From the NCBI GenBank assembly GCA_021163905.1, contig JAGGTG010000211.1, forward strand, positions 1 through 24,164: a DNA stretch of 24,164 nt, read 5' to 3'. Source of the stretch: Candidatus Aerophobota bacterium. GTDB lineage: Bacteria > Aerophobota > Aerophobia > Aerophobales > B3-G15. Position 1 is the first letter of the stretch, and every line of letters begins with the position of its first letter. Of the stretch, positions 16,553 through 23,717 are shown piece after piece. Under the pieces are notes generated by a model. The model saw only the letters and a list, made by a program, of their open reading frames with translations, ran no database searches and was not told the DNA's origin. Both the position numbers and the translations under genes were made by a program.

Positions 16553-16978
16553 ATGTTATGGAGAGTAATAGGCGCCGGAAGTCTTGTATGGGGAGGGATT
16601 GTTTTTTATATTTTATCCACCACACCTCTTCCCTCACACCCCAACATTAACATCCCTGCTTATCCAAATCTTGAATTTACCATATCCACTCTATCAGTGG
16701 TATGGCTTATATCCTCGTCTCTGGTAAAAATAGGTATGATCTTAAAAAAGAACTGGACGAGGGTAAGTATTATAAGCTGTCTTTGTTTTGTATTTTTACT
16801 CATAAATATGGGGATTATACAGGCAAACATTCAGAGTGATAAAATGGTCTCTCCCAATAATAATCCCTATCCTTATAACTTAATAGCAGCCTGGTTTGTA
16901 TCCTGGTTCTGGATTGATCTATTCCTGATAATGATATCCTTTATGAACTGGATGAGAAAAAAATGGAACCTGGTTTGA
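16553..16978 (+). CDS. Small polytopic membrane protein, function unknown
   Basis: I do not recognise this 141-residue protein. It has about four hydrophobic segments, near residues 4-21, 44-65, 72-92 and 109-131. A Pro-rich polar loop (about 23-40) lies between the first two, and a short Asn/Pro-rich stretch (MVSPNNNPYPY, about 97-107) lies before the last. It ends with a basic, positive-inside tail (RKKW). It looks like an integral inner-membrane protein. The gene has its own extended -10 promoter and an AAGGGGAAG ribosome binding site 4-5 nt before ATG 16553, and stands alone between the aro and arg/lys operons, which supports it being real. Nothing in the sequence ties it to amino-acid synthesis. 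Confidence 0.75.
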   Translation: MLWRVIGAGSLVWGGIVFYILSTTPLPSHPNINIPAYPNLEFTISTLSVVWLISSSLVKIGMILKKNWTRVSIISCLCFVFLLINMGIIQANIQSDKMVSPNNNPYPYNLIAAWFVSWFWIDLFLIMISFMNWMRKKWNLV

Positions 16979-17002
16979 TTTTTATCCACGAGCATATATA
17001 AT
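16975..17002 (+). promoter_or_regulatory. Promoter for the argH-lysA/dapF-dapA operon
   Basis: TTGATT (16975-16980), 16 bp, then TATAAT (16997-17002); a second overlapping TATAAT lies at 17002-17007. The -35 overlaps the stop codon of the membrane-protein gene. Transcription would start near 17010, leaving about 30 nt before argH. Confidence 0.6.
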
Positions 17003-17041
17003 ATAATTGGAAATCCCGGCTAATAAAAAGAGGGATAAAAA

Positions 17042-18421
17042 ATGAGCCTGTGGGCAGGAAGATTTAAAGAGGAAATGCACCCTCTTGTTAAAGAGTTCAC
17101 CTATTCTGCTGCCATAGATAAAAAACTCTACAAATTTGATATTGAGGGAAGTATAGCTCATGTGCAGATGCTGGCAAAATGTGGGATTATAGCAAATGAA
17201 GATTCGGAAAGATTGGTTAGTTCTTTAAAAAAAATACAGGAAGATATTGAAAAAGGAAAAATCGACTTCTCCGGTAAAGAAGATGTACATATGGCTATAG
17301 AAGAGGAGCTTATAAAAAGAGAGGGAAAAATAGGAGAAAAAATTCACACCGCCCGCTCCCGAAATGATCAGGTAGCACTGGATGAAAAGTTGTACATTAG
17401 AGAAGAAATCAACAAGATTCTATCTCTTATTGATGATTTTCAAAAGGTTCTTATAAAAATCTCTGAGGCCAATAAAGATGTAGTTCTTCCCGGATACACC
17501 CATCTTCAATATGCCCAGCCTATATCAGTTGCCCAGTACCTTTTAGCCTACTTCTGGATGCTCCAAAGAGATAAAGAGCGCCTGAAAGACTGCTATAAAA
17601 GGGTTAATATTTGTCCTCTGGGAGTAGCCGCCATAGCTGGCACTTCTCTCCCAATTGACAGAGAATACACGGCAAAACTACTTGACTTTTCAGGGATAAC
17701 TGAAAATAGTGTGGATACAGTAAGTGACAGAGATTACATAATTGAGTTTTTAAACTTTGCCAGTATAATGATGATGCATCTATCTCGACTTTCAGAGGAT
17801 ATTGTTCTGTGGTCTTCTCCCTGTTTTAATTTTATAGAAATAAGGGATTCCTTTGCCACTGGATCAAGTATTATGCCTCAAAAGAAAAATCCTGATGTAG
17901 CTGAGCTTGTAAGGGGAAAAACTGGAAAGGTATACGGAGCCCTTATATCCTTGCTGGTAACCATGAAAGGTTTACCTTTATCCTATAACAGAGATATGCA
18001 GGAGGATAAACTACCTCTTTTCCAGAGTGTGGAGGAGATTAAAATCTGTCTAAGGGTCCTTACTAAATTACTGGAAAATATAAAAATTAATGCAGAAAAA
18101 ATGAGGAAAGAGGCTGAAAAAGGGTTTTTTGCAGCCACAGATCTCGTTGAATATCTGGTGAAAAAAGGGGTAACATTTCGCAGTGCCCACCGCACAGTTG
18201 GACAGATAGTTAGTTACTGTATAGAAAAAGGCAAAACTTTTTCCAATCTTACCCTCCAGGAATACAGAAACTTTTCCCCTTTTTTTGAACCGGATATAAG
18301 AAAAAAAATAAATCTTGACTTTTGTGTTAAAAATAAAGAGTCAAAAGGAGGAACAGGAACTAAAAGCCTTGAATATCAGATAAAACTTGCTAAAAAATAC
18401 TTAGAGACGCAAAATGAATAG
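17042..18421 (+). CDS. argH: Argininosuccinate lyase
   Basis: ArgH cleaves argininosuccinate to arginine and fumarate, the last step of arginine synthesis. The 459-residue protein belongs to the aspartase/fumarase fold. It starts LWAGRF and shows EDVHMAIE (80-87), HTARSRNDQV (102-111), GYTHLQYAQP (151-160), GVAAIAGTSLPI, the family signature GSSIMPQKKNPD (274-285) with the catalytic Ser in the mobile loop, and YNRDMQEDK. GAGGG lies 7 nt before ATG 17042. The 3' end overlaps the lysA-dapF gene by 8 nt. argG and the other arg genes are not in the window, so it may be present only as the head of a lysine operon. Confidence 0.97.
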   Translation: MSLWAGRFKEEMHPLVKEFTYSAAIDKKLYKFDIEGSIAHVQMLAKCGIIANEDSERLVSSLKKIQEDIEKGKIDFSGKEDVHMAIEEELIKREGKIGEKIHTARSRNDQVALDEKLYIREEINKILSLIDDFQKVLIKISEANKDVVLPGYTHLQYAQPISVAQYLLAYFWMLQRDKERLKDCYKRVNICPLGVAAIAGTSLPIDREYTAKLLDFSGITENSVDTVSDRDYIIEFLNFASIMMMHLSRLSEDIVLWSSPCFNFIEIRDSFATGSSIMPQKKNPDVAELVRGKTGKVYGALISLLVTMKGLPLSYNRDMQEDKLPLFQSVEEIKICLRVLTKLLENIKINAEKMRKEAEKGFFAATDLVEYLVKKGVTFRSAHRTVGQIVSYCIEKGKTFSNLTLQEYRNFSPFFEPDIRKKINLDFCVKNKESKGGTGTKSLEYQIKLAKKYLETQNE

Positions 18422-20522
18422 CTTCTTCCACTACCAAGAGAATAGTCTTTTTTGTGAGGAAAAATCAATAGAGGAAATTGCAACAAAGGTGGGGACTCCT
18501 TTTTATATTTACAGTTACAGCTACATTATCCAGAATATTCAACAGCTAAAAAAGGCTTTTTCCCGGTATAATCCTCTTATATGCTACTCCCTAAAGGCAA
18601 ATCCCAATATAACTCTTTGTAGAATAATAGCAAGTTATGGACTGGGAGCAGATATAGTATCAGGAGGTGAATTATATCAGGCCCTTAAAGCGGGATTCCC
18701 TTCAGAAAAAATAGTATACTCTGGTGTAGGTAAAACCCCTGATGAGATTAAATATGCACTTGAAAAAAATATCCTCTTTTTTAATGTAGAGTCTGAACAG
18801 GAACTACAGGAAATCAAAAAAATAGCTGAAAAACTAAATAAAAGAGCCAAAGTTTCCATAAGGATTAACCCGGATATAGATGCAAACACCCACCACTACA
18901 TAACCACCGGAAAAAAGGAGAACAAATTTGGGATACCTTTTCCTCAGGCAGAAAAAATTTACAAAGAGGCATCAAAAATACCCGGTATAGATACAGTTGG
19001 AATTCATATGCATATAGGTTCTCAAATAAAAAACGTTGAGCCATACCTTGAAGCTCTGCAAAGACTAAAAATCTTTATTGATAAATTAACCCGGAAGGGA
19101 ATAAACTTAAGTTATCTTGATATAGGAGGAGGATTTGGGATTAACTACAGGGAAAAAGAAGAAAAATTCCCAATAGAGGAGCTATCTGAAAAAATAGCCC
19201 CATTAGTTCCTCCAGGAATGAGACTAATTATAGAACCAGGAAGATATATAGTTGGAAATGCTGGAGCTCTTATAACAAAATTAATCTATAAAAAATCGGG
19301 TAAGAGAAAAGAATTTTTAATAGTGGATGCTGGAATGAACGATTTGATAAGACCTTCTCTTTATGGGGCTTATCACAGAATTATTCCGGTAAAAAAGTCC
19401 CTTAAAAAATATGGTAAAAAAGTTGATATAGTTGGTCCTATTTGCGAATCCACAGATTTTTTTGCTCAAAATAGACAGTTTCCAGCCATCGAATCAGGTG
19501 AACTTATAGCTATTTTAGATGCAGGAGCCTATGGAGTCTCGATGAGTTCTAACTATAATGGCAGGCCAAGAGTAGCGGAAGTCCTGGTAAAAAACGATAA
19601 CTGGTGGCTAATAAAGCAAAAGGAGAGCTACTGGAATCTTACCCAGGGTCAGATAGTCCCCACAGATATAAATCTATATCACAGGGAAATCATGCTACCA
19701 GCTTCTCCTTCAAGTATAGAATTCTGGAAAATGGAAGGTGCTGGTAATGATTTTATTCTCCTTGATAATCGAGATGAAATTATTAAAAAAAGAGCTGAAC
19801 TTGCACAAAAGCTTTGCCAGAGAAAAAAAGGAATAGGAGCAGATGGTTTAATTTTAATCGAAAGAGCAAAACAGGCCGATTTTTTTATGCGAATTTTTAA
19901 TCCGGATGGATCGGAGGCGGAGATGTGCGGAAATGGAGCAAGATGTGCAGCTCGTTTTGCTTATTTAAAAGGAGTTGCGGGAGAGGAGTGTACTTTTCAG
20001 ACTCTTGCTGGACCGATTAAGGCAAGGATCAAGGAAAACAAAGTTAAAATTAAAATGAGCGATCCTTTTGATTTTAAGAAGGAGGTAAAATTAAGAATTG
20101 ATACCAGAGAATATACAGGTTATTTTATAAATACAGGAGTTCCCCATTTTATCCTTTTTTATGAGTCTGTTGATAAAGTTAAAATTAAGGAAACTGGATT
20201 TAAAATAAGATCTCATAAATATTTCCATCCCGATGGAACAAACGTTGATTTTGTTGAGATAAAAGACGATGGTATCCTGATAAGGACTTATGAGAGAGGA
20301 GTGGAGGATGAAACCCTTGCCTGTGGAACAGGAGCAGTAGCCTCAGCGATAATTAGCCATCTTATCTATAATTTATCTCCCCCTGTTAAGGTGAAGATGA
20401 AAGGAGGGAGTGTTAATGTATGGTTTGAGAGTAATGAGGGTAGCAGGATAAGCAATGTTTTTCTGGAAGGAGAGGCGAATATAACTTATAAAGGTTACTT
20501 AAATGGAGGAGATTATGTTTAA
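18414..20522 (+). CDS. lysA-dapF: Fused diaminopimelate decarboxylase (LysA) / diaminopimelate epimerase (DapF)
   Basis: This single 702-residue protein joins the last two enzymes to lysine. Residues 1-about 425 are LysA, a fold-III PLP enzyme: YSLKANPN with PLP Lys61, HIGSQI (200-205), GGGFG (238-242), EPGR (274-277), catalytic CESTDFF (Cys344) and DAGAYGVSMSSNYNGRPR (369-386). From about 436 it is DapF: WKMEGAGNDF (438-447), NPDGSEAEMCGNGARC with Cys505, NTGVPHF, and the second active-site Cys637 in ACGTGA. Both active sites look complete. DapF makes meso-DAP and LysA decarboxylates it, so the fusion order is the reverse of the pathway. Met427 (ATG 19692), with AGGGA 4 nt upstream, and Met440 could permit separate DapF translation. 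It overlaps argH by 8 nt and dapA by 8 nt. Confidence 0.95.
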   Translation: MNSFFHYQENSLFCEEKSIEEIATKVGTPFYIYSYSYIIQNIQQLKKAFSRYNPLICYSLKANPNITLCRIIASYGLGADIVSGGELYQALKAGFPSEKIVYSGVGKTPDEIKYALEKNILFFNVESEQELQEIKKIAEKLNKRAKVSIRINPDIDANTHHYITTGKKENKFGIPFPQAEKIYKEASKIPGIDTVGIHMHIGSQIKNVEPYLEALQRLKIFIDKLTRKGINLSYLDIGGGFGINYREKEEKFPIEELSEKIAPLVPPGMRLIIEPGRYIVGNAGALITKLIYKKSGKRKEFLIVDAGMNDLIRPSLYGAYHRIIPVKKSLKKYGKKVDIVGPICESTDFFAQNRQFPAIESGELIAILDAGAYGVSMSSNYNGRPRVAEVLVKNDNWWLIKQKESYWNLTQGQIVPTDINLYHREIMLPASPSSIEFWKMEGAGNDFILLDNRDEIIKKRAELAQKLCQRKKGIGADGLILIERAKQADFFMRIFNPDGSEAEMCGNGARCAARFAYLKGVAGEECTFQTLAGPIKARIKENKVKIKMSDPFDFKKEVKLRIDTREYTGYFINTGVPHFILFYESVDKVKIKETGFKIRSHKYFHPDGTNVDFVEIKDDGILIRTYERGVEDETLACGTGAVASAIISHLIYNLSPPVKVKMKGGSVNVWFESNEGSRISNVFLEGEANITYKGYLNGGDYV

Positions 20523-21384
20523 AGGATGTTTTGTAGCTCTGGTGACTCCTTTTGTAAAGGGAGAGATAGATGAGGAGAATTTTCGAGGACTAATTCAGTT
20601 CCAACTGGAAAAAGGCATAGATGGAATAGTCCCCTGTGGTACTACGGGAGAGTCTCCAACTTTATCTTATGAGGAGCATAAAAGATTAATCAGGATAACT
20701 GTGGAAGAGGTTAAGGGAAAAGTTCCTGTAATTGCTGGAACAGGATCTAATTCCACAACAGAGGCAGAGGAACTTACAATTTACGCCAAGGAGGTAGGTG
20801 CAGATGCTGCTCTTGTTATAACTCCCTATTACAACAAACCCACCCAGAGTGGAATGGAAAAACACTACCAGAAATTAGCTAAAATCGGGTTCCCAATAAT
20901 TATCTACAATGTTCCTTCTCGCACCGGGGTAAATATACTTCCCTCAACTGTGGAAAAATTAAGCAAACTTAAAAGCATCGTGGGGATAAAGGAGGCCTCA
21001 GGAGATATGGATCAGATCTCTGAGATTATCTCATCCTGCAGTTCTGAATTCTCAGTTCTTTCTGGAAACGATTCTCATACTCTTCCAATTCTCTCATTGG
21101 GAGGAGTGGGAGTAATATCTGTTTTAGCAAACATTTTACCTCAAGAGACCACCCAGCTTGTAAAAGCCTGGTTAGAAGGAGAGATAGAAAGGGCAAAGGA
21201 GCTTCATTACAAACTTCTGCCTTTGTTTAAGGCAATGTTTATTGAAACAAATCCCATACCGGTGAAAACAGCAATGGCAAAACTAAGGATGATCTCAAAG
21301 GAATGGAGGCTTCCCCTGGGAGAGATGAAAGAGGAAAACGAGAAAAAATTAGATAAAATACTTAACAAATACGGTTTAATTTAA
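20515..21384 (+). CDS. dapA: 4-hydroxy-tetrahydrodipicolinate synthase
   Basis: DapA condenses aspartate semialdehyde and pyruvate, the first committed step to DAP and lysine. The protein is 289 aa from ATG 20515. It has CGTTGESPTLSYEEH (41-55), YYNKPTQSG (105-113), YNVPSRTG (131-138) with Tyr131, the Schiff-base Lys159 in GIKEASGD, and SGNDSHTLPILSLGGVGVISV. Start: an upstream in-frame ATG at 20503 has no ribosome binding site; GGAGGA at 20506-20511 lies 4 nt before ATG 20515, which gives the standard MFKGCFVALVTPF N terminus, so 20515 is chosen. dapB and the rest of the DAP pathway are not here. Confidence 0.97.
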   Translation: MFKGCFVALVTPFVKGEIDEENFRGLIQFQLEKGIDGIVPCGTTGESPTLSYEEHKRLIRITVEEVKGKVPVIAGTGSNSTTEAEELTIYAKEVGADAALVITPYYNKPTQSGMEKHYQKLAKIGFPIIIYNVPSRTGVNILPSTVEKLSKLKSIVGIKEASGDMDQISEIISSCSSEFSVLSGNDSHTLPILSLGGVGVISVLANILPQETTQLVKAWLEGEIERAKELHYKLLPLFKAMFIETNPIPVKTAMAKLRMISKEWRLPLGEMKEENEKKLDKILNKYGLI

Positions 21385-21415
21385 TAATTGAATAATTAAA
21401 AAAACTGGGAGAAAA

Positions 21416-21814
21416 ATGGTAAAAACTATTAGTATTTCCACAACTTCGCGTGTCGAGTTTTTAGATATAACCTCAAAAATAGAAGATATAGTTGAGGAGT
21501 CTGGGATTAGAGATGGAATATGCTATATATTCGTTCCTCACACTACAGCAGCTGTTACCATAAATGAAGGAGCCGATCCCAGTGTGCGTCGGGATATAAT
21601 AGCCCAACTTGATAAAATCGTTCCCCCTCGAGGTGATTATACTCACATGGAAGGAAATTCTCCTGCTCACATAAAAGCCTCTCTTATAGGTTCCTCGCAG
21701 ATAGTATTTGTTCAAGAGGGTAGAATTTCACTGGGAACCTGGCAATCTATTTATTTTTGTGAATTTGATGGACCAAGAACAAGGAGGTTAATAGTAAAAA
21801 TTACCGAAAAATAA
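21416..21814 (+). CDS. YjbQ / UPF0047 family protein
   Basis: This 132-residue protein belongs to the YjbQ (UPF0047) family, whose members have been described as having a weak, secondary thiamine-phosphate-synthase-type activity; the physiological role is unsettled. Conserved elements are FVPHTTAAVTINEGADP (39-55, His42), HMEGNSPAHIKASLIGSS (77-94, His77 and His85) and the C-terminal GTWQSIYFCEFDGPRTRR (107-124). The conserved His residues probably bind a metal or anion. GGGAG lies about 6 nt before ATG 21416. It follows dapA by 31 nt and precedes the PH/GRAM-like gene by 25 nt, suggesting co-transcription without functional linkage. Confidence 0.9.
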   Translation: MVKTISISTTSRVEFLDITSKIEDIVEESGIRDGICYIFVPHTTAAVTINEGADPSVRRDIIAQLDKIVPPRGDYTHMEGNSPAHIKASLIGSSQIVFVQEGRISLGTWQSIYFCEFDGPRTRRLIVKITEK

Positions 21815-21839
21815 AAAATATAAGGGGAGGTGAAAAAAT

Positions 21840-22223
21840 ATGCAGCTAAAGCAGGGAGAGGGGGAACTTCAATCAGGAAAAGCCTTAATTAAGGAATTTA
21901 GTGCAGGGGGCAAGAGTTTAAAAGAGAAACTTTTAGATGATAAAGGAACTCTTTATCTTACCAATCGCAGGTTAGTGATGGAAAGAGAAATTTCTCCAGA
22001 AAAATCGGATTTAATATTTGAATTTCCCCTGGAGGCTTTACAAAATGCTGAAATAAAAGGAGTATTTGGCAAAGTTCTTATTATCGAAACAGACCTTTCC
22101 AAGATGAGTTCTGGATTAAAGATAAAGGAGGGCTTTGGCAAGTTTTCTATAAAGATCGATGATCCAAAAACCTGGGTTGCTCAATTAAGTAAAGCAATAA
22201 AAAGTCGAAAAGAGGAAAGATAG
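21840..22223 (+). CDS. Small PH/GRAM-like domain protein, function unknown
   Basis: This 127-residue protein has no signal peptide or membrane segment. The core GTLYLTNRRLVMERE (36-50), followed by FEFPLEALQNAEIKG (60-74) and a basic amphipathic C-terminal helix, resembles bacterial PH/GRAM-like domains, in which the 'LTNRRL' strand and an 'ipl..I' strand are the recognisable parts. Family assignment is by pattern only. It probably binds a lipid or protein partner, but no partner is evident. It has a strong ribosome binding site, GGGGAGGTGA, ending 7 nt before ATG 21840, and is followed directly by a hairpin terminator, making it the last gene of the argH operon. Confidence 0.7.
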   Translation: MQLKQGEGELQSGKALIKEFSAGGKSLKEKLLDDKGTLYLTNRRLVMEREISPEKSDLIFEFPLEALQNAEIKGVFGKVLIIETDLSKMSSGLKIKEGFGKFSIKIDDPKTWVAQLSKAIKSRKEER

Positions 22224-22239
22224 CTACACAAAAAATAAA

Positions 22240-22280
22240 CGGAGGATTGAAAGATCAATCAATCCTCCGGATTTTCTTTT
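22240..22280 (+). terminator. Strong hairpin terminator before folK
   Basis: CGGAGGATTGA (22240-22250) pairs perfectly over 11 bp with TCAATCCTCCG (22259-22269) around an 8-nt loop. It is followed by the T-rich run GATTTTCTTTTT (22270-22280). It should end the argH-dapA-yjbQ-PH/GRAM transcript. The left arm contains GGAGGA, the only Shine-Dalgarno-like sequence upstream of folK, so the same hairpin would hide it. Confidence 0.8.
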
Positions 22281-22285
22281 TAAAA

Positions 22286-22774
22286 ATGATAGATGTCTAT
22301 ATTGCTCTTGGAACCAATAGGGGGAGTCGTCTTGGTAATATAAGGCTTGCTCTGGAAAGGTTAAGAAAAACCGTAGTAGTTGAAAAAATATCTTCCCTTT
22401 ATCTTACCCAACCAGTTGATATAAAAGGAGGGTGGTTTATAAACTGTGTGATAAAGGCAAGAACGGACAAGGATCCGCTTCAACTTTTAAACTGCCTTAT
22501 GCAGATAGAAAAAAGAATGGGGAGAATAAGAGGGGAAAGAGAGAAAAGGACAATAGACCTTGATCTTTTATTTTATGGAGAAAAAATCATTAAAAAAAAG
22601 ATGCTAACCATTCCCCATCCCCGACTGCATCAACGCCGATTTGTCCTGGTACCACTTGCGGAAATAAATTCTCAGTTAAAGCACCCTGTTTTTGAAAAGA
22701 CCATTGCTGATTTACTAAGAGAACTTCAGGATTTTCACGAGGTAGAAAAAATTGAGCAGCCAATCAGCAATTAA
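22286..22774 (+). CDS. folK: 2-amino-4-hydroxy-6-hydroxymethyldihydropteridine pyrophosphokinase (HPPK)
   Basis: FolK transfers pyrophosphate from ATP to hydroxymethyl-dihydropterin in folate synthesis. From ATG 22286 the protein is 162 aa, the family norm. It begins with IALGTNRGSRLGNI (6-19), and has SSLYLTQPV, QIEKRMGR, the Mg-binding RTIDLDLLFYG (88-98, Asp91 and Asp93) and IPHPRLHQRRFVLVPLAEI (109-127). A TTG at 22247 would add 13 residues, but it lies inside the terminator stem with no spacing from GGAGGA and the extra residues are not family-like, so it is rejected. ATG 22286 has no clear ribosome binding site. folP and folB are not nearby. It overlaps the ABC ATPase gene by 23 nt. Confidence 0.92.
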   Translation: MIDVYIALGTNRGSRLGNIRLALERLRKTVVVEKISSLYLTQPVDIKGGWFINCVIKARTDKDPLQLLNCLMQIEKRMGRIRGEREKRTIDLDLLFYGEKIIKKKMLTIPHPRLHQRRFVLVPLAEINSQLKHPVFEKTIADLLRELQDFHEVEKIEQPISN

Positions 22775-23504
22775 AATAGAGAATCTTGGCAAAATTTATA
22801 CAGGATATCAGGGCTTTTTGAAAAAGAAAAGAGTTTTAGCTTTAAAGAAGGTTAATCTGGAGATAAAAAAGGGAGAGATTTTTGGTCTTCTGGGTTTAAA
22901 TGCGGCAGGCAAAACTACTATATTAAAAATACTTTTGGGTTTTATACGTCCAAGTTGGGGTAAATTTAAAATACTTGGAGAGAGTACACTTACCACAGGG
23001 ATAAGAAAAAAACTGGGTTATCTTCCGGAAGAACCAAGGATCTATGAATTTTTGAGTGCTGAGGAATTTCTGATATTCTGCGGGAGGTTGTTTGGCCTGA
23101 ATAAAAAAGACATAATTTGTAGAACAAATAAGCTGCTGGAGCTTGTAAAAATAAGCTCTGCTGCAAAGAAAAAAATTAAAGAATTCTCTAAGGGAATGAG
23201 CCAACGCTTATCTATCGCCTCTACCTTAATCAATGATCCTGAGATCTTACTTATGGATGAACCCTTAAGCGGATTGGATCCTCTGGGAAGAAAAATCGTA
23301 AAAGAAATTGTGCTTAATCTTAAAAAAAGAGGAAAAACGGTTTTTTTCTCTTCCCATATTCTTGCTGAAGTTGAACAGATAAGTGATCGAATTGGAATTT
23401 TGCATCAAGGAGAACTCCTCTGTGTGGAGGAGGTAAAATTCATCCTTGCAAATTTTCCGTCTTTGGAGGAATTTTTTCTTACAAAGATAGGAATAAATCC
23501 GTAG
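22752..23504 (+). CDS. ABC transporter ATP-binding protein (ABC-2 type exporter-like)
   Basis: This 250-residue nucleotide-binding domain resembles the CcmA/ABC-2 exporter class. Walker A is GLNAAGKTT (48-56), where the usual NG is replaced by NA but the GxxxxGKT core is intact. The Q-loop region is around 89-96 (GYLPEEPR), the signature FSKGMSQR (145-152), Walker B LLMDEP (166-171), D-loop SGLD, and the switch His202 in SSHIL. It should energise export of an unidentified substrate, but no permease gene follows: the next gene is yicC after 213 nt. Start TTG 22752 has GAGGT 8-9 nt upstream and lies within folK, implying translational coupling. Confidence 0.92.
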   Translation: MSSQSAIKIENLGKIYTGYQGFLKKKRVLALKKVNLEIKKGEIFGLLGLNAAGKTTILKILLGFIRPSWGKFKILGESTLTTGIRKKLGYLPEEPRIYEFLSAEEFLIFCGRLFGLNKKDIICRTNKLLELVKISSAAKKKIKEFSKGMSQRLSIASTLINDPEILLMDEPLSGLDPLGRKIVKEIVLNLKKRGKTVFFSSHILAEVEQISDRIGILHQGELLCVEEVKFILANFPSLEEFFLTKIGINP

Positions 23505-23550
23505 ATAAGGCTCCAGATTACCGAAAAGTTCTATGATTTAACCCGTAAAG

Positions 23551-23579
23551 TTGACAGGGAAGGTTTTCTCTAATATAAT
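23551..23579 (+). promoter_or_regulatory. Fully consensus promoter for yicC
   Basis: TTGACA (23551-23556), exactly 17 bp, then TATAAT (23574-23579), a 12/12 match to the housekeeping consensus and the strongest promoter in the window. Transcription would start near 23586, leaving a leader of about 130 nt before yicC. Confidence 0.85.
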
Positions 23580-23585
23580 TAAGAA

Positions 23586-23717
23586 ACTATTATTCCACAG
23601 GTTAAAGCTGTGCTCATCGTTAGTGTACTATCCTGTAAGTTGTGTTCTTACCTTTTAAATCAAATCAAGTTCAGGTAATTCAATTACCTGCTGTAAGCAG
23701 AGAAAAAGAGGTAAAAG
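23586..23717 (+). promoter_or_regulatory. Structured 5' leader of yicC with possible RNA switch
   Basis: The leader is unusually long for this compact genome. It holds CACAG/CTGTG (23597-23601 with 23608-23612), a perfect 8-bp hairpin CAGGTAAT/ATTACCTG (23672-23679 with 23683-23690), and a competing CTGC/GCAG hairpin (23688-23691 with 23697-23700). TTACCT (23648-23653), AGGTAA (23673-23678), TTACCT (23684-23689) and AGGTAA (23709-23714, which includes the ribosome binding site) can pair in two mutually exclusive ways. A 22-codon frame with a GTG start (23610-23678) also ends in this region. I match it to no known riboswitch class. Confidence 0.4.

Noticed and set aside
18414..20522. lysA-dapF as two genes joined by a sequencing error
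   Set aside because: The frame is continuous through a natural-looking linker and both domains are complete; nothing in the sequence suggests an error, though read data could still settle it.
22247..22285. TTG 22247 as the folK start
   Set aside because: The codon lies in the left arm of a strong terminator stem directly against GGAGGA, and the 13 extra residues do not match the family N terminus.
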